64,000 nucleotides of DNA from Limonium bicolor. Its lineage: Eukaryota; Streptophyta; Magnoliopsida; Caryophyllales; Plumbaginaceae. Positions within the stretch are counted from its first letter, which is position 1. Every line of letters begins with the position of its first letter. Positions 11,389-23,909 of the stretch are shown here, one piece after another. The notes below the pieces were generated by a model. It saw only the letters and a program-made list of their open reading frames with translations. It searched no databases and was not told the origin of the DNA. The position numbers and the translations under genes were made by a program. The stretch lies in contig CM041776.1 in NCBI GenBank assembly GCA_023374045.1, positions 476,521,375 to 476,585,374 on the forward strand, read 5' to 3'.

Positions 11389-12774
11389 CTGGGCCGGACT
11401 TAGAACCGGACCCGTCTCGGTCTATGATATGCAAGGCAGGCTGCCTCTGAGGTGCACCCCTCTGAGGACCCCGGGATCCCTATCCCTGTGGTGCCTGCTG
11501 GGTCGGTGCATCGCCAGATGCAACCTCCTTGCCTTCCCTCTGCTTGTAGCTTTGGAAGTTCCCTTCGGCTTGGCATTCTCTGGGCATTTATTAGTTGTAT
11601 GTCCCAGTTTCTGGCAGTTGTAGCACTTGATTTCTCTCCCATAGCAGTCCATGCCGAGATGGTCTTGGTTGCACTTCCTGCACACATAGGTGCGGCCGTC
11701 GGAGAAGGTTTTGGGGAAACCAGAGCCAGAACCTAAGGTTTAGAGGGTCAGCACATGTGTGCGTGTGGATATACTAGTGTTATACTTGTACGAATACGAA
11801 TTAGGAGTAGAAGTTTACCCTTAAGTGGGTGTGATCTCAGTGGCTTCGCAGCCACCGGTGGAGATGAACCAAGCTGAAGCAGCTCAACTGGTTTGCCCTG
11901 CTCAGCATGGGCACTGATCTCACTTGGGAAGTCTTTTGGTTTGATGAAAGAATTTCCCTTCTTCTTTTTCCAGCTTTTACCCTGGTTCTGCTCCTTAGCA
12001 CTTGTGTTCTTATTGTTAGCCTTGCGCTTTAGCGCGGTTTCTTCATCCCGAAGTTGGCAAGTGATCTCAACGCGAGAAGCCGCATGATAACACTCCTGAA
12101 GGGAGGTAAATCGTGTGTAGCCCATACCGTACCGAAGGCGATGGCTCAGACCGCCATAGAAGCGATCGACCAACACCTGACCGGTGTATCCTAGATCGGG
12201 TAGAAGACGAAGGATAGAAGTGAAGGTTCTGTAGTATTCATCGACAGACATCTTCTCTGTCATTTTCAAGGCATCCAGCTCTAGCCTTTTCTTGGTCTTG
12301 ACATGTTTATGGTAATACTTGGAACGGAGGAGAGATGCGAAGGATTCCCAGTCGAAAGTAGGGTCATTGACGTGCTCATGCTTGACTAGCTTCCACCAAT
12401 CCATGGCTGCATCTTTCAGATAGTAGGCTGCAACTCTAACTCGAACTCCAGCAGGAGCTTCGAGGGTTTAACGCCGTCTCCATCTCGGAGATATAGGCTT
12501 CTAGCTTAGCCGGATTACTCTCGCCCCTAAAGCAAGGAGGGCGGAGTTCCGCTACAGCTTTTACCCAGTTGGCTTCTCTGGGTGGAGGGGGAGGGATTGG
12601 CCCCGTTTGGTTCTGTTGGTTTTGTTGGTTTTGTTGCATCGCATTGATTACTTGTGGTAGCATCTGCGCTACCGTGGCGGCGACGATCTCAGCTAACGTC
12701 TGCGCGCCAGGTATTTCAGAGGCTTTGCCCCTACCTCGGCCTCGGCCTCGTCCTGACATATGAACATTTAGCAT
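11389..12774 (-). pseudogene. Family A gag (left inner copy)
   Basis: This is a Gag precursor. An ATG at 12772-12774 starts a frame with a GRGRGRG N-terminus and a Gln/Asn-Pro stretch. The capsid ('LRPPCFRGESNPAKLEAYISEM', then 'AAMDWWK', then 'LQECYHAASRVEIT') follows, then the zinc knuckles at about 11590-11690 (C-x2-C-x3-H-x4-C followed by C-x2-C-x4-H-x4-C). A two-base loss near 12468 breaks the frame after 'EMETA'. The rest is open to about 11748 and passes over the 86-bp putative intron (11733-11818). Confidence 0.85.
11733..11818 (-). other. Putative intron 1 within gag (left inner)
   Basis: AAGG|GTAAAC donor and CCTTAG|GTTCTGG acceptor on the minus strand, 86 bp, just upstream of the zinc knuckles. 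Family B has an intron-like segment of different sequence at the same place (14952-15033). Confidence 0.55.
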
Positions 12775-12967
12775 TTACATTAGGCTCTGCAAGATATGAC
12801 TCAAGGGTCTTGGAATTAAGCAAGGTATCGTCCATAAGGATGTCAAGGGTATACGTTATTAACAACGGTAGTTCCTAGTTAGGTTTCTAAGTATCCGTCT
12901 TAAGACGGTTGAAGTCCTAACTCGGTAATCCCTATGCTCGGTACTATGGACATCAGAGCGTAACTAC

Positions 12968-12979
12968 GCTCTGATACCA
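12968..12979 (-). other. Primer binding site (left inner)
   Basis: TGGTATCAGAGC on the minus strand next to the LTR end at about 12985. Confidence 0.9.
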
Positions 12980-12984
12980 CTTTC

Positions 12985-13161
12985 TATAATACCCCTACTG
13001 TTATCCTATTCTTACCATCTAATCGTCCTGTTAATCCTATCAGTTCGCAGCAGAAATACTACACTACTACGGTGGGTGGTACAACGCCGCTAACCGCCCA
13101 TACGGCTATCTAGGCTTACCTTACTTACAGTGACGGTCTGATGATCATAGTATACCGAGCT
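12985..13161 (-). mobile_element. Family A inner LTR, first piece (left arm)
   Basis: This is the sense-strand end of the inner family A LTR. It is interrupted at about 13162 by the family B element and resumes at 20178. The LTR end reads ...GGGGTATTATA, a variant of TGTTACA. Confidence 0.85.
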
Positions 13162-14195
13162 ACCCCTAATACGCACATGATACTAAATGAAATCGCAGCG
13201 GAACAAAATAACTAAACAGTAACTAACGCTTCGGTGCTACAACGCCGTCAAACACCCACGTGGTTGACAGGGCAGAATAAATACAATTGTACCGGTCTGA
13301 TGATCAGACTCCCGAGCATAAAACTAAACCATAGATACTTAATATACAATACCGAGTGTTTACATATCCTTTACTGTATAACATCACTGTAACTGCAACA
13401 ACCCAAAATACATAACGCCACAGGAGCACAGGCGCATCCCGGGCCAACATCCACAAGTATACAAAAGTAATTACATCCTAGGATCTAAAGCCACTCCGCT
13501 TCTTCGATCCTCATCCTGCAGTATAAGAAATATGGATCCCCCGAGGGGGTCAGCAACCCTTGGCTGGTATGGCTAACGCGCAGCGCATCGGCTACCGGGA
13601 TACGCGCAGCTAATTGTCATGATAACATGGCATTTATTTACATACATAGCATAACATAACATGGAGCATGGCATCAGTAGTGCACAGCTCATCATCACAT
13701 ACACGGTGGATCTTCGTTCCACAATAACAAACCACAAGGGTCAAATAACATAAGAGCCTAGAGAGTGATTCACCCTCATGTTAAGCTCGTTAAACACACT
13801 CATTACCGTTCTGTTAGGCGAACGAGTAACTTAAGTCACAGATGGTTCGGATTTAGTGACCCGAACACACCACACAAACACAGGTTCCCACTAAACCGAT
13901 CATAAGTCAGAATAGGTAAGCTTTGGAAGAAGCTAGCGGGAGATCGAACGCCAAATTAAGGAGAACAATCTTAACAACATAAGAGTCGAATCTGATTCAG
14001 ATATCTACTCTTAACTTACATGCATGACCGGATAACCGGATTCCTCACTTCCCAGTTAACACTTGTTAGAAGTTCATAGTGGAACTTAACAACCAACACA
14101 CAATAGGTGGTAAGTCATGATAGACACACACAAGGGAATTGAGTCACAAACATCACATCACAATAATATGAACAACTGTAAACTCATTACATGTT
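13162..14195 (-). repeat. Family B 3' LTR remnant
   Basis: Matches 16290-17317 nearly base for base, with mostly one-base indels as differences. It carries the conserved hairpin (13247-13268, GTCAA(A/C)C/GGTTGAC) and the CCCCGAGGGGG block near 13538. Confidence 0.85.
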
Positions 14196-14463
14196 TAAGG
14201 GTTCCAGTCCTACCCATGCACATCATCTTCAATTGCATTCTTGATCCGTTCGGATATTCAGGGTGTAGAAAACCTCCAGGTTTAGCTCCAAGTTCGTCGC
14301 ATCATCTGATGATAGGACTTGTGCTTCCGGTGTCAGGTATCCACTTAAGAGTATCATACCTGGCTGGATAACCTGACATTGCTCCATTGGAAAGTCGGTG
14401 ATGTTGATGGTGGTCTCTTCAGGGTTTGGTGTGGGTGGGATTGGATAACATATATTGAAGTTC
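14196..14463 (-). pseudogene. AlkB-like domain, N-terminal fragment in family B
   Basis: Clearly homologous to the first 50-60 residues of the family A domain, but diverged. On the minus strand it reads 'VIQPGMILLSGYLTPEAQ', later 'GGF', 'PEYPNG' and 'LKMMCMG', against 'VIRPGMILLRGYLTPEAQ' and 'LKMMCFG' in A. Many differences fall at third codon positions. One-base differences break the frame. An acceptor-like GAAAG|GAACTTC lies at 14464-14465, aligned with A's acceptor. The domain is cut before the iron ligands by the junction to LTR sequence near 14195. Confidence 0.8.
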
Positions 14464-14610
14464 CTTTCAGTTTAGAATTATCTAATTAGGTGTCTTTCAC
14501 ACTATACTTTAACTCCTTACTCACATGATAATACACTTGAACTCACTAATACACATAAGCATGAAATGCGGTATGCAATCACTTATTACATTCAACAGTT
14601 TAGGCGGTAC
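14464..14610 (-). other. Putative gag-AlkB intron in family B
   Basis: Donor GACCAG|GTACCG and acceptor GAAAG|GAAC on the minus strand, 147 bp. Exon ends match family A, including phase 1 (after '...SSRP' + G), while the intron sequence is different. An in-frame TAA occurs four codons in, so the joined frame requires removal. Confidence 0.65.
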
Positions 14611-14951
14611 CTGGTCTAGAAGAGGGCCCTGGCGCCTCAGACCGGTCCACCACATTCAGGGTGGCCTTGCTAGGTCCCGACCCCTTCCCCTTCTGGGAAT
14701 CGGTGTGCCTCTGATCAGTGGGTGGCTGGTTAGCCGTCTTCGGGCCATCAATAGCTGCTGTGGCCTTACCCTTCCACTGCCCCTTGGGCTTGTTGACTCT
14801 GCTGTTGGGGTTCCGGTAACACTCGTGGTCACGGTGACCCCACTTCTCGCAGTATCGACATTGCACCTCATTCCCTTGCAGTCCTTGCCGGGGTGATCTC
14901 CATTGCACCACTTACAGTAATAGTGGCGCTCCGGTCCAGAGCCCGTGCTAG

Positions 14952-15033
14952 CTGCTAACACAATACACACTCAGTACTTGTCTCACAACTTATCAACATA
15001 CACATCAACTTATCACACAGATTAAACAATTAC
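14952..15033 (-). other. Putative gag intron 1 in family B
   Basis: AAGG|GTAATT donor and TTAGCAG|CTAG acceptor, 82 bp, at the position of the family A intron (between '...AAKPLRS(Y/H)PL' and the Gly/Ser stretch before the knuckles). The intron sequence is unrelated to A's. A one-base difference in the exon spoils the present frame. Confidence 0.55.
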
Positions 15034-15295
15034 CCTTAGTGGGTATGAGCGTAGGGGCTTCGCCGCATAAGCATATGTGAGCTTCAGTGGCTCCTCAGCT
15101 GTGTGTGGTTTGGGCTTGGCCCTTGTCACCCTGGTGCTGACTCTTCTGGGGCTGGGGATAAGGTTTCTTCTTCTTCTGTCCTCCCCCGTACCCCTGCGAA
15201 CTCTGGCCCTCGCTCGTGGCCTTGCGCTTGTGCGCATTCTCCTCGTCCCTCAGACGGACGGTGATCTCCACCTTAGCAGCGGCATGATAGCACTC

Positions 15296-15400
15296 CTGAA
15301 TTAGGATGGTCAGTCATGCTCCGCAATACAAACTCACAAACTCACATTAAACACTCACTTGTAGGTTACACATATTCACATCACTCTTTATTTAAATTAC
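15296..15400 (-). other. Family B-specific putative gag intron
   Basis: CTTGCAG|GTAATT donor and AATTCAG|GAGTGC acceptor, 105 bp. Removing it joins 'TTLQ' to 'ECYHA', exactly the continuous 'TSLQECYHA' of family A, which has no intron here. Confidence 0.75.
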
Positions 15401-16270
15401 CTGCAAGGTAGTATACTCAGCTGCCCCATCCCATAGCGAAGACGGTGGCTGAGACCGTTGTAGAGACGGTTTACCAGCACCCGGTTCGAGTATCCCAGGT
15501 CCGGTAACAGGTGGACAAGGCCGGTGAAGGCTGTGTAATACTCATCAACCGACACCTTGTCCCCCTGCCTCAGACTATCCAGCTCCAGGCGCTTGGCCTC
15601 TTGAACGTGCACGGGGTAGTATTTGGCTCGCAGCAGAGCCGTGTACTCCCTCCAGCCAAACTGAGGATCCGCCATCCGGTCCCTCTCACTAGCTTCCACC
15701 AGTTTTGTGCCAAACCCTTCAGATAGTAAGCGGCAAGACGGACCTTAGCCTCTGCGGGTACAGCCAAGGTCTCGTAGGCGGTCTCCAACTCGGAGATGTA
15801 CGCCTCCAGCTTACGTGGGTCGGTCTCCCCATGAAATGAAGGGGGTCTCAGATCTGCCAATGCCTTGACCAGTTGGTCTCTCGTGGCGGTGGCGGTGGTG
15901 GCTGAACTCCGGGCATCTGCCCCTGCTGGATCGCAGCTACAAGCTGGGTACCATCTGGGCCACAGCGGCTGCTACAGCCTCAGCCATAACCTGAGCCGTA
16001 GTGTTCTCGCCCTGGTCACCCCCAGTACCAGTACCACTTCCGCGGCCTCTACCGCGCGGTCTACCTGCCATCTGTATTCACATGAATATTCATTAGCAAT
16101 ATGCTTGCACACTTATCGGTCCAACGATTGTAACGCTTCCCGACAATAAGGTATTTCCACACTTAGTTAGTGGTTAACCTTTCCATAACTGATCACTTAG
16201 GTAACTGTAGTTAGGTTTCCTAACTCGGTATATTCTAAGCTCGGTATTCTAGTCATCAGAGCGATACTTC

Positions 16271-16282
16271 GCTCTGATACCA
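16271..16282 (-). other. Primer binding site, family B
   Basis: TGGTATCAGAGC on the minus strand, five bases from the 5' LTR end at 16288. Confidence 0.9.
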
Positions 16283-16287
16283 CTTTT

Positions 16288-19200
16288 TGTAACACCCCTA
16301 ATACGCACATGATACTAAATGAAATCGCAGCGGAACAAAATAACTAACAGTAACTAACGCTTCGGTGCTACAACGCCGTCAACCACCCACGTGTTGACAA
16401 GGCAGAATAAATACAATTGTACCGGTCTGATGATCAGACTCCCGAGCATAAAACTAAACCATAGATACTTAATATACAATACCGAGTGTTTACATATCCT
16501 TTACTGTATAACATCACTGTAACTCAACAACCCAAAATACATAACGCCACAGGAGCACAGGCGCATCCCGGGCCAACATCCACAAGTATACAAAAGTAAT
16601 TACATCCTAGGATCTAAAGCCACTCCGCTTCTTCGATCCTCATCCTGCAGTATAAGAAATATGGATCCCCCGAGGGGGTCAGCAACCCTGGCTGGTATGG
16701 CTAACGCGCAGCCCATCGGCTACCGGGATACGCGCAGCTAATTGTCATGATAACATGGCATTATTTACATACATAGCATAACATAACATGGAGCATGGCA
16801 TCAGTAGTGCACAGCTCATCATCACATACACGGTGGATCTTCGTTCCACAATAACAAACCACAAGGGTCAAATAACATAAGAGCCTAGAGAGTGATTCAC
16901 CCTCATGTTAAGCTCGTTAAACACACTCATTACCGTTCTGTTAGGCGAACGAGTAACTTAAGTCACAGATGGTTCGGATTTAGTGACCCGAACACACCAC
17001 ACAAACACAGGTCCCACTAAACCGATCATAAGTCAGAATAGGTAAGCTTTGGACGAAGCTAGCGGGAGATCGAACGCCAAATTAAGGAGAACAATCTTAA
17101 CAACATAAGAGTCGAATCTGATTCAGATATCTACTCTTAACTTACATGCATGACGGATAACCGGATTCCTCACTTCCCAGTTAACACTTGTAGAAGTTCA
17201 TAGTGGAACTTAACAACCAACACACAATAGGTGGTAAGTCATGATAGACACACACAAGGGAATTGAGTCACAACATCACATCACAATAATATGAACAACT
17301 GTAAACTCATTACATGTTAAATCTTATAACGTTGTAAACACACAGAAAAACATACAACACACAAACCGGTGTAAACGCTAGACAACAGACTGCAAGAAAA
17401 CCATACCTTGGTCCTTGCCTCGTTTGGTTCCCTCCGTAGGTCAATCCTATACATAATTCAAGAACGTCAGTTAATTAACTTACTTAACCTCCAAATTTAC
17501 TAAGTGTTTAACATAGTTATTTGACATGTTTAATGTCTAACTTTACCCTAGGTTACCTTCGTTATACAGCCTAGGGTTAACTACCTAAGTCACATTCTTT
17601 TTGTTTTTTTTTTTTTAGTTTAGGCCGACCGGACTTGCCGACCGCACTTTGCCCATGTCCGGTCGATTCCAGAACATATTTCCGTCAAAATTTTCTACTC
17701 CGACCGACCTTGTAAGTCCGGTCGCATGTCCGGTCTATTCCAGAGAGTTTCTCCCTTTGAAAATTAGTCCGACCGGACTTGCCAAGTCCGTGTCCTCGTC
17801 GTTCGCTTACTCAATCCGTACACACTTACAAGCCCGACCGACCTTCCCATCCCCGGTCCCAGTCGGTCGATTCCAGAACTCAATCCGTACACAATTCGAC
17901 CGACCTTGCAGTCCGGTAACAAGGTCGGCCCATTCCAGAGCTAATTCCGCAGGGTAAACGGGGCCCGACCGAACTGCAGTCCGTAAGTCCGGTCTGCCCC
18001 CAAAACTTTGTTTTCCTTTTTACATTCAACTCCAAACTTCACCCCATATAACCTAGTACTCTCTAACCTCATTTGGGCACTTTACACAACACTCAAGACA
18101 TCCTTAAACACTCACAAAACTCTTTTCTAATTCCTTAAACAAACCTTACCTACATCTTCACAAAATTCCTAACACTTACAATGTTTTCTCCTAGTTTTTC
18201 AGTGGTGGTGATTCATACCTATGATAACTACTATCCCAAAAGCTTTCTCCTTATTTAACATCATCTCCCAAGCATCATCTCTCACAACTAACTCCTTATA
18301 TCATTCTTGAAACTCTTTTCCTAGTGTACACTTTCTCCTTATTTACCAAAGTTTGCCTAAGTATTTACCTAAGTCCTTGTTACATCCTAAATCACCTTAA
18401 TGCATGTTTCCTACACAAGAACAACACTTAACCATTTAAATACTTCTTAACTTATCAAAACTCATTTTAACACTTAGAATTTCTCATTCATTACCTAAAT
18501 TTCGACATAGGTTCTCCTAGAACATTACTAACCAAAACACATTGTTTTTACCAACAAACAACAAGAACACTAAAAATCCATCAAGCACTTATTATACACA
18601 AACTCCACTCACAAAGCACTACATCACAATATAGTGCATAATTTAAATTGCATGGCACTTAGGCCCTTAAATGACATGGCTCTTAGGCCCTAAGATGCAT
18701 AAATCATAAACACCCTGAATTTCACAATATATTTGCCTTTAACCTGCAAATACACTCAACAACACATATGCCTTTTACTTAAGCTCTTGAGAACACTTTA
18801 CTAAGTCATTCACCATTTGCTCTTTAGGTAGTTTTAACAAGCATTTAAGCTCATTTCTCCTAAGGAATTAAACAACATAGGTTAGTAAATTTACTTTTTT
18901 CCAACAACTTCTTCTTGTTTCCTTTAAAAACCAGTAATGGTATTTGATTCTTGACAAGTTCTAAACAATATACAAACATTATAATGAGTATTCAGCTATA
19001 AGCTCCATCTCATTGTAAACCCTAATTTTACATGTTTCAAAAACATTAATGTAGCTGCTTTACCTTGCTCTTTGAAGAGGTTTGAATATCTAGCAAGAGA
19101 GGACTCCACCTAGTCCATGAAGAGTTGGAATGAAGCTAGAACAAGGTCACACAAAGAGCTCCTTCAATATGTGTATTTTCGGTTACCACAAAAAATGAAG

Positions 19201-20177
19201 GAAATGAAGTTTTTATTTGAGATTCCTTACCTAGAAGCAAAAGAGAGTAACAATATGTAAAAATACAAGCTCAAGCTCCTCAATGGTGGAACACCTTGGC
19301 ACCGAAATGGTGGTCTTGGACTTTTAAGAAGATAGGAATGAAGAGCTTGATGAGAGGAAGAGATTGTGGTGTTTGTTTTTTTGATTTGGACAAGTGAGTA
19401 AGATTTTACAAGAGATCAAAGTGGAGTTTTAAGAGGTGTGTGGTATTACCGTGAGAGAACGGCAAGAAGAAGGAAGAAGAGAGGTGGGGGAAACCGTGTG
19501 AACAAGGAAAGAAATGAGAGAATGAGATAGAATTTACTTTTTGAAGATATTTATACTTTGTAAAGTAAAAAGGGTACTTAAGTAGTTTGTTTATTTCTTA
19601 ATAAGCTAACAAGGGTGGTGTGTCACCAACCTTAAAAACCGGCCCCAAATAGTAGCATGAGGGTAATATAGTCTTTATTTGTCAATTTAATTACTTATAC
19701 AAACATATGTTACAAAATAGCTTATAAAAATCACTATTCATGAAAACAAGGCACATAGAAGTGAAATTTTTGATTTCCCATTAATATAGACACCCAAATG
19801 TGATATTAATAGTACACAATATATTTAAGAGTAATGATGGACATCTAGCCACTCAAAACTCATTTACAAGACAATTTTTCAAAAATGTGCTTTAAGACTC
19901 CTTAAAGCACATTTTGTGTTTAAACTTGATTTCAAGCTTGGTTTTCTTTGGTAATTGATTTAATATGTTCATTAGTGTATAAATGAGGTCTTGGTAAGTT
20001 CATTAGGTCTTAACCAAGTTATCCAAGCTTAGAGCACATTTTGGCTCTTATTGACTTTAAAGCACATTTTGTGTTTTCTGTTGTTTAAACTTGTTTACTA
20101 ATGTTTCTAAGACTCTTTTTAGTCTTAATACACCATATTTAAGTGTTTATACCATATATTAGGTTTGGGGTATTTCA
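16288..20177 (-). repeat. Family B 5' LTR
   Basis: 3.89 kb. On the minus strand it starts TGAAATACCCCAAACC and ends GGGGTGTTACA. It contains the paired LTR-end hairpin (16378-16398), the CCCCGAGGGGG block (16668-16680), and a degenerate GC-rich hairpin array (17621-17998). The remaining sequence is AT-rich with no convincing ORF. Confidence 0.88.
17621..17998. repeat. GC-rich hairpin array in family B LTR
   Basis: About six degenerate units with CCGACCG(A/G)C(C/T)TTGC...CCGGTC(G/C) and 'ATTCCAGA' spacers. It resembles the family A array in motif and position, but stems are less perfect. Confidence 0.75.
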
Positions 20178-23100
20178 AAAAACATTGCTTACTGAATACA
20201 AAATACCATTCGCTTACATTAATGGACTACCGAGTATTTAAGTGTATTCAATACATCCTTCCACTAGTTTCCAAAAAATGAATGAGTTTAAAACAAATGC
20301 TCATCTATTACCAATTCACCATCCTATCATTCTTTCACAATCCAAAAGGGTGTACCCCATGGTACACCGGCTACAAAAATCTACAGTCGTGTACTACTTA
20401 GTACACCATCCATAATTCATGTTTGCACCAAAAGAAATTAAACTAAATCTCTTCACAGTCTTCATCCTTCTCTTGTTCCTGCGTGTAGTAAAAACATCGC
20501 CCCAAGGGGCTCAGCAAAAGCTGCATGAAACTCCGCATATACCGCGTGCTAGCTAGGGCACGCCGACTAATTAAGGTCAAATAGGCATGCGGTTCATTTT
20601 AACATACATGCTTTGCATACAACATACATGCATATATAATACATTACACAATCCAAGATGGCCAATATAACAGCACACACTACTTACCTTCGTTGTGTAA
20701 GCCAAATTACGCATCCGGGGTTAATCGGTATGCTTATTACTCTTTTACTCATTACATCTTACTTACTCTTACTTTACTTACTTACTTTCATTTACTTACT
20801 TACTCTTTCTTTTACTTACTTACTCATACTCATGTTAAGTCGGTATGACCTCCGGCCCGGGGACTACACCGTCCCACCACGGGATTTACTTGACCCACCA
20901 ATCCGGGATGCTACCCATTAAGGGATTTGGGCCACGGACCAGTTTAAGAGTTAAGACTTGGATCCAACCTCTTGTGTCTCCGCATCCTCACCCGTGGCCG
21001 AAACTATATTGGACTTCTACTCATTCCAATTAATTACAAATTAAGTTAGATTGGTTACCTTGTTAGAATCAGTTAGAAGTCCAATCTCAAACACATTCGG
21101 TCACAATGCAATATATCACAATACACATTCATTATCATCCATACATTTCATGAATTATACAAACTAAGATTTAAAGAAAATATTCACAACATACAACACT
21201 ACATATTCACAAGTATGCATAATAACTCCGATTTGTGCATTTATCTTATTTGGTGATCAATTAGCACACAACACACAAATCAGAGTAACCAAGATAGCAT
21301 ACGGGGCAAGAGGAATTCATACCGTTCACCGTTGTACTTGTGTCCCAACGTTCCTCCGGTGTTCACAAATCAAATCCTATGATATACACACAATCGAGTG
21401 ATTAATCTAACTATCATTAACTTAATTCGATTACTCCTACGTTTCCTAAGTCATACTTATTAAGTCCTTTCCATTTTACACTTACACATTACTTACTTAC
21501 TCTTCTTTACTTTAAGTTTATTTCCTTACTTAACAATGGTACATTGTTATATGTACATATGCATGTGTAGGTATACATATATATATACTCATTATAATTT
21601 TTTTTGACCCGACCGACCTTACCCAGGGTCGGACCCAAGGTCGGTCGAAGTCAGTAGGGTACATTCGCTGGAAAATTACAGGGCCGACCGACCTTGCCAT
21701 GTCCGGTCCCAAGGTTGGTCCATTCCATTGAGTTTTGGTTTTGACATTCTTGAGTCGACCGACCTTGCATGTCCGGTCCCAAGGTCGGTCCATTTCAGTA
21801 AGTCACACTACAGGCAAATTTTAGGCCGACCGATCTTGCAAGTCCGGTCCCCAAGGTCGGTCCATTCCAGAAGGTTTTAAGACGGGAATTTTCTGGCCGA
21901 CCGACCTTGCAAGTTCGGTCCCCAAGGTCGGTCCATTCCAGAAGCTTTCCGTCCTTTGTAAATCTGGGCTCGACCGACCTTGCAAGTCCGGTCCCAAGGT
22001 CGGTCCAGTCCAGTGATTGCATTTTATTTCTGTTTTCAGTCCCTCTTCTTACCCATTACTTCCCCATTGTTCCTATACTTGCTCCCACATGTTTTAACAC
22101 TAATTACACCTCCTAAATCCTGTTATTTCATTCCTTAATTCATTACACAAATCCTATATTAACTTACACTCTTGTTCTTCCCAAATCCATTTCAACACTC
22201 ACATGGTTTCTTCTCTAGTTGCATTTTGCTACAGATTTCACCTCTAACACTCTCCATCATCAGCTCCCTCTTCTAATGTCATTTCTAGAGTTTCTAATGC
22301 ATTACAATACACTAACTACCTCTCTTAATCCACCCTCTAACTATCTCAATCAAAATCTGTTACAATCACACGTTTTACACCTAGTTTCTAGTTCATAAGC
22401 CATCTAATTTCTAGGCAAATTTTGCCATAGTCTCCCCTAATCTTTACACTCTCACCACATTGTTTCCACACACATTATCACTTATCCCACCTCTTCATAC
22501 ACAACAAACAATATACCAAGTTCTTCAACACAAATACTACCCATTCAACACATTAAATTCTGCACTCAACACCCAATCCCAATCTAGTTTGTGACAATTT
22601 TTAATCGTCTTTAAAGCTTCAACACAATTCAATTCTTCCTTTGCATTACACTATTGTTCATTACCATTTTACAATACAAATTTTACTCCTTTTAAAATCT
22701 GTTACACAAGCACACACAAGACTACATAAGTGAGTATCATTACCTTGTTTCTCTTCTAGTTTCTTTTCTTCTTCTTGCTTCCTCTTCCTTCCGTCTCTCT
22801 CTCTCCACCGGTTAGCAACCCAAATTATCTAACACTATAACCATATATACACATTTCAATGCACCAAAAACTAACCCTAACTATCCTTTTGAGCTTAATA
22901 TAGGTTTTAGGGTTTAGAAATTCCATTACCTTTCAAGGGTATATGTAATGCTTGGAACAGCTCAAGAGTAAGATTTCCCACTCTCCAACAATGCAAAAAT
23001 TGGCTAGAGTACAAAGAAACCAAACAAGGTTTTAGCTAGATTTTCGTTTTGCCCATAAGGGTTAGAAAAGGACGAGATTTCAAGAAGATTTTTACCTCAA

Positions 23101-23909
23101 AATAACAAGGAGGAGAAGGTGGTTCTAGTGGTAGTCTTAAAGCTCCCAATGCTCCACACCCATGGAGATGAAAGTTCTCCTTTCCGGATTTTAAAAAAGA
23201 TAGAAGTGTTCCTCTTGATGAGAGGAAGACAATGGTGGTATTTTTATAATTTTTGGGGCAAGTTTGATGGGTTAACAAGAGGAGAGAAGTAGAGGTTTTT
23301 GAGAGTTTGCTATTTTCTCCATTGTTGCCGGTTGAGGAAGAAGAGAAATAGAGAGGAGAAGGGTGGGGGGTCTGTACGTGAAAGAAGAGAATGAAATAGA
23401 GGAGAGAGAGTGGTGAGTGAGTAAGGTTGAGTGTTTTACTTATTGCTTTTGTTGTTTAGTAAATAAGAAGGAGTAAGTGAGTGTGTGAGAGAGGAGATGG
23501 GATCGGCTGGCACCAGCACACACACACACACAAACTTTACTTTTTATTATTTTTTAAAAAAGTGGACACATAAGTTTGGTCTATTTAGGTTTCTACCCCA
23601 CAACTTCCCGTTTTTGACAGTTTTTACTATTTTTTTTTGATTTTCGTTTTTATTTTATGTTTCTAAATTTAGTAAGTTATTAATGATTATTTAGTTGACC
23701 AAAATTGTTACGAGTCTATTTGACCCGCTTAAAGTCACGTTTTCCCGGTTTCCTCGAAAAACGTGCTTTAAGGTTCGTTAGTGTTTTTAATCCATTTTAG
23801 GGATCCGTTTTCTTCGGGATTTGTTCCCTCATGATTATTTATGCATAATTAAGCTTCTAAATTACTCGTTAGCCTAATTAATCACTATTTTTAATTACGG
23901 GGTTTTTTA
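20178..23909 (-). mobile_element. Family A inner LTR, main piece (left arm)
   Basis: Continuation of 12985-13161 after the family B insertion. On the sense strand it starts TGAAAAACCCC-like at 23909, directly against LINE sequence. It retains the roughly 0.4 kb segment (about 20360-20810) that its right-arm partner has lost. The GC-rich hairpin array is at 21606-22015. Confidence 0.85.
21606..22015. repeat. GC-rich hairpin array in LTR (left inner)
   Basis: Six units as in 4281-4690, with a few stem substitutions (for example near 21717 and 21833). Confidence 0.85.

Larger units (their letters stand above)
14611..16071 (-). pseudogene. Family B gag with zinc knuckles and two further putative introns
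   Basis: Gag of the family B element. ATG at 16069-16071 with a Gly-Arg-rich start. Capsid at 15397-15860 ('LRPPSFHGETDPRKLEAYISELETAYETLAVP', '...VSVDEYYTAFTGLVHLLPDLGYSNRVLVNRLYNGLSHRLRYGMG'), then a Lys/Arg-rich region (15022-15237), then knuckles 'YYCKWCNGDHPGKDC' and 'CRYCEKWGHRDHECYRN' (about 14800-14935). Putative introns are 15296-15400 and 14952-15033. Frame breaks occur near 15700 and 15425. Confidence 0.82.
13162..20177 (-). mobile_element. Family B LTR retrotransposon, internally deleted, nested in family A LTR
   Basis: A 7 kb element on the minus strand. It has a complete 5' LTR (20177 to 16288), PBS (16271-16282), gag (16071 to 14611), an intron, the start of an AlkB-like domain (to about 14196), then a direct jump into the end part of the 3' LTR (14195 to 13162). 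All of pol and most of the 3' LTR are missing. The outer 'TGTAACA' of the 3' LTR is missing too, so no target duplication can be read. It is a relative of family A: gag is clearly homologous, but the LTR is largely different in sequence. Confidence 0.85.

Noticed and set aside
12569..12763. ORFs antisense to gag with 'GGGGGIGPVWFCWFC' and similar
   Set aside because: Reverse-strand shadows of the Pro/Gln/Arg-rich gag N-terminus.
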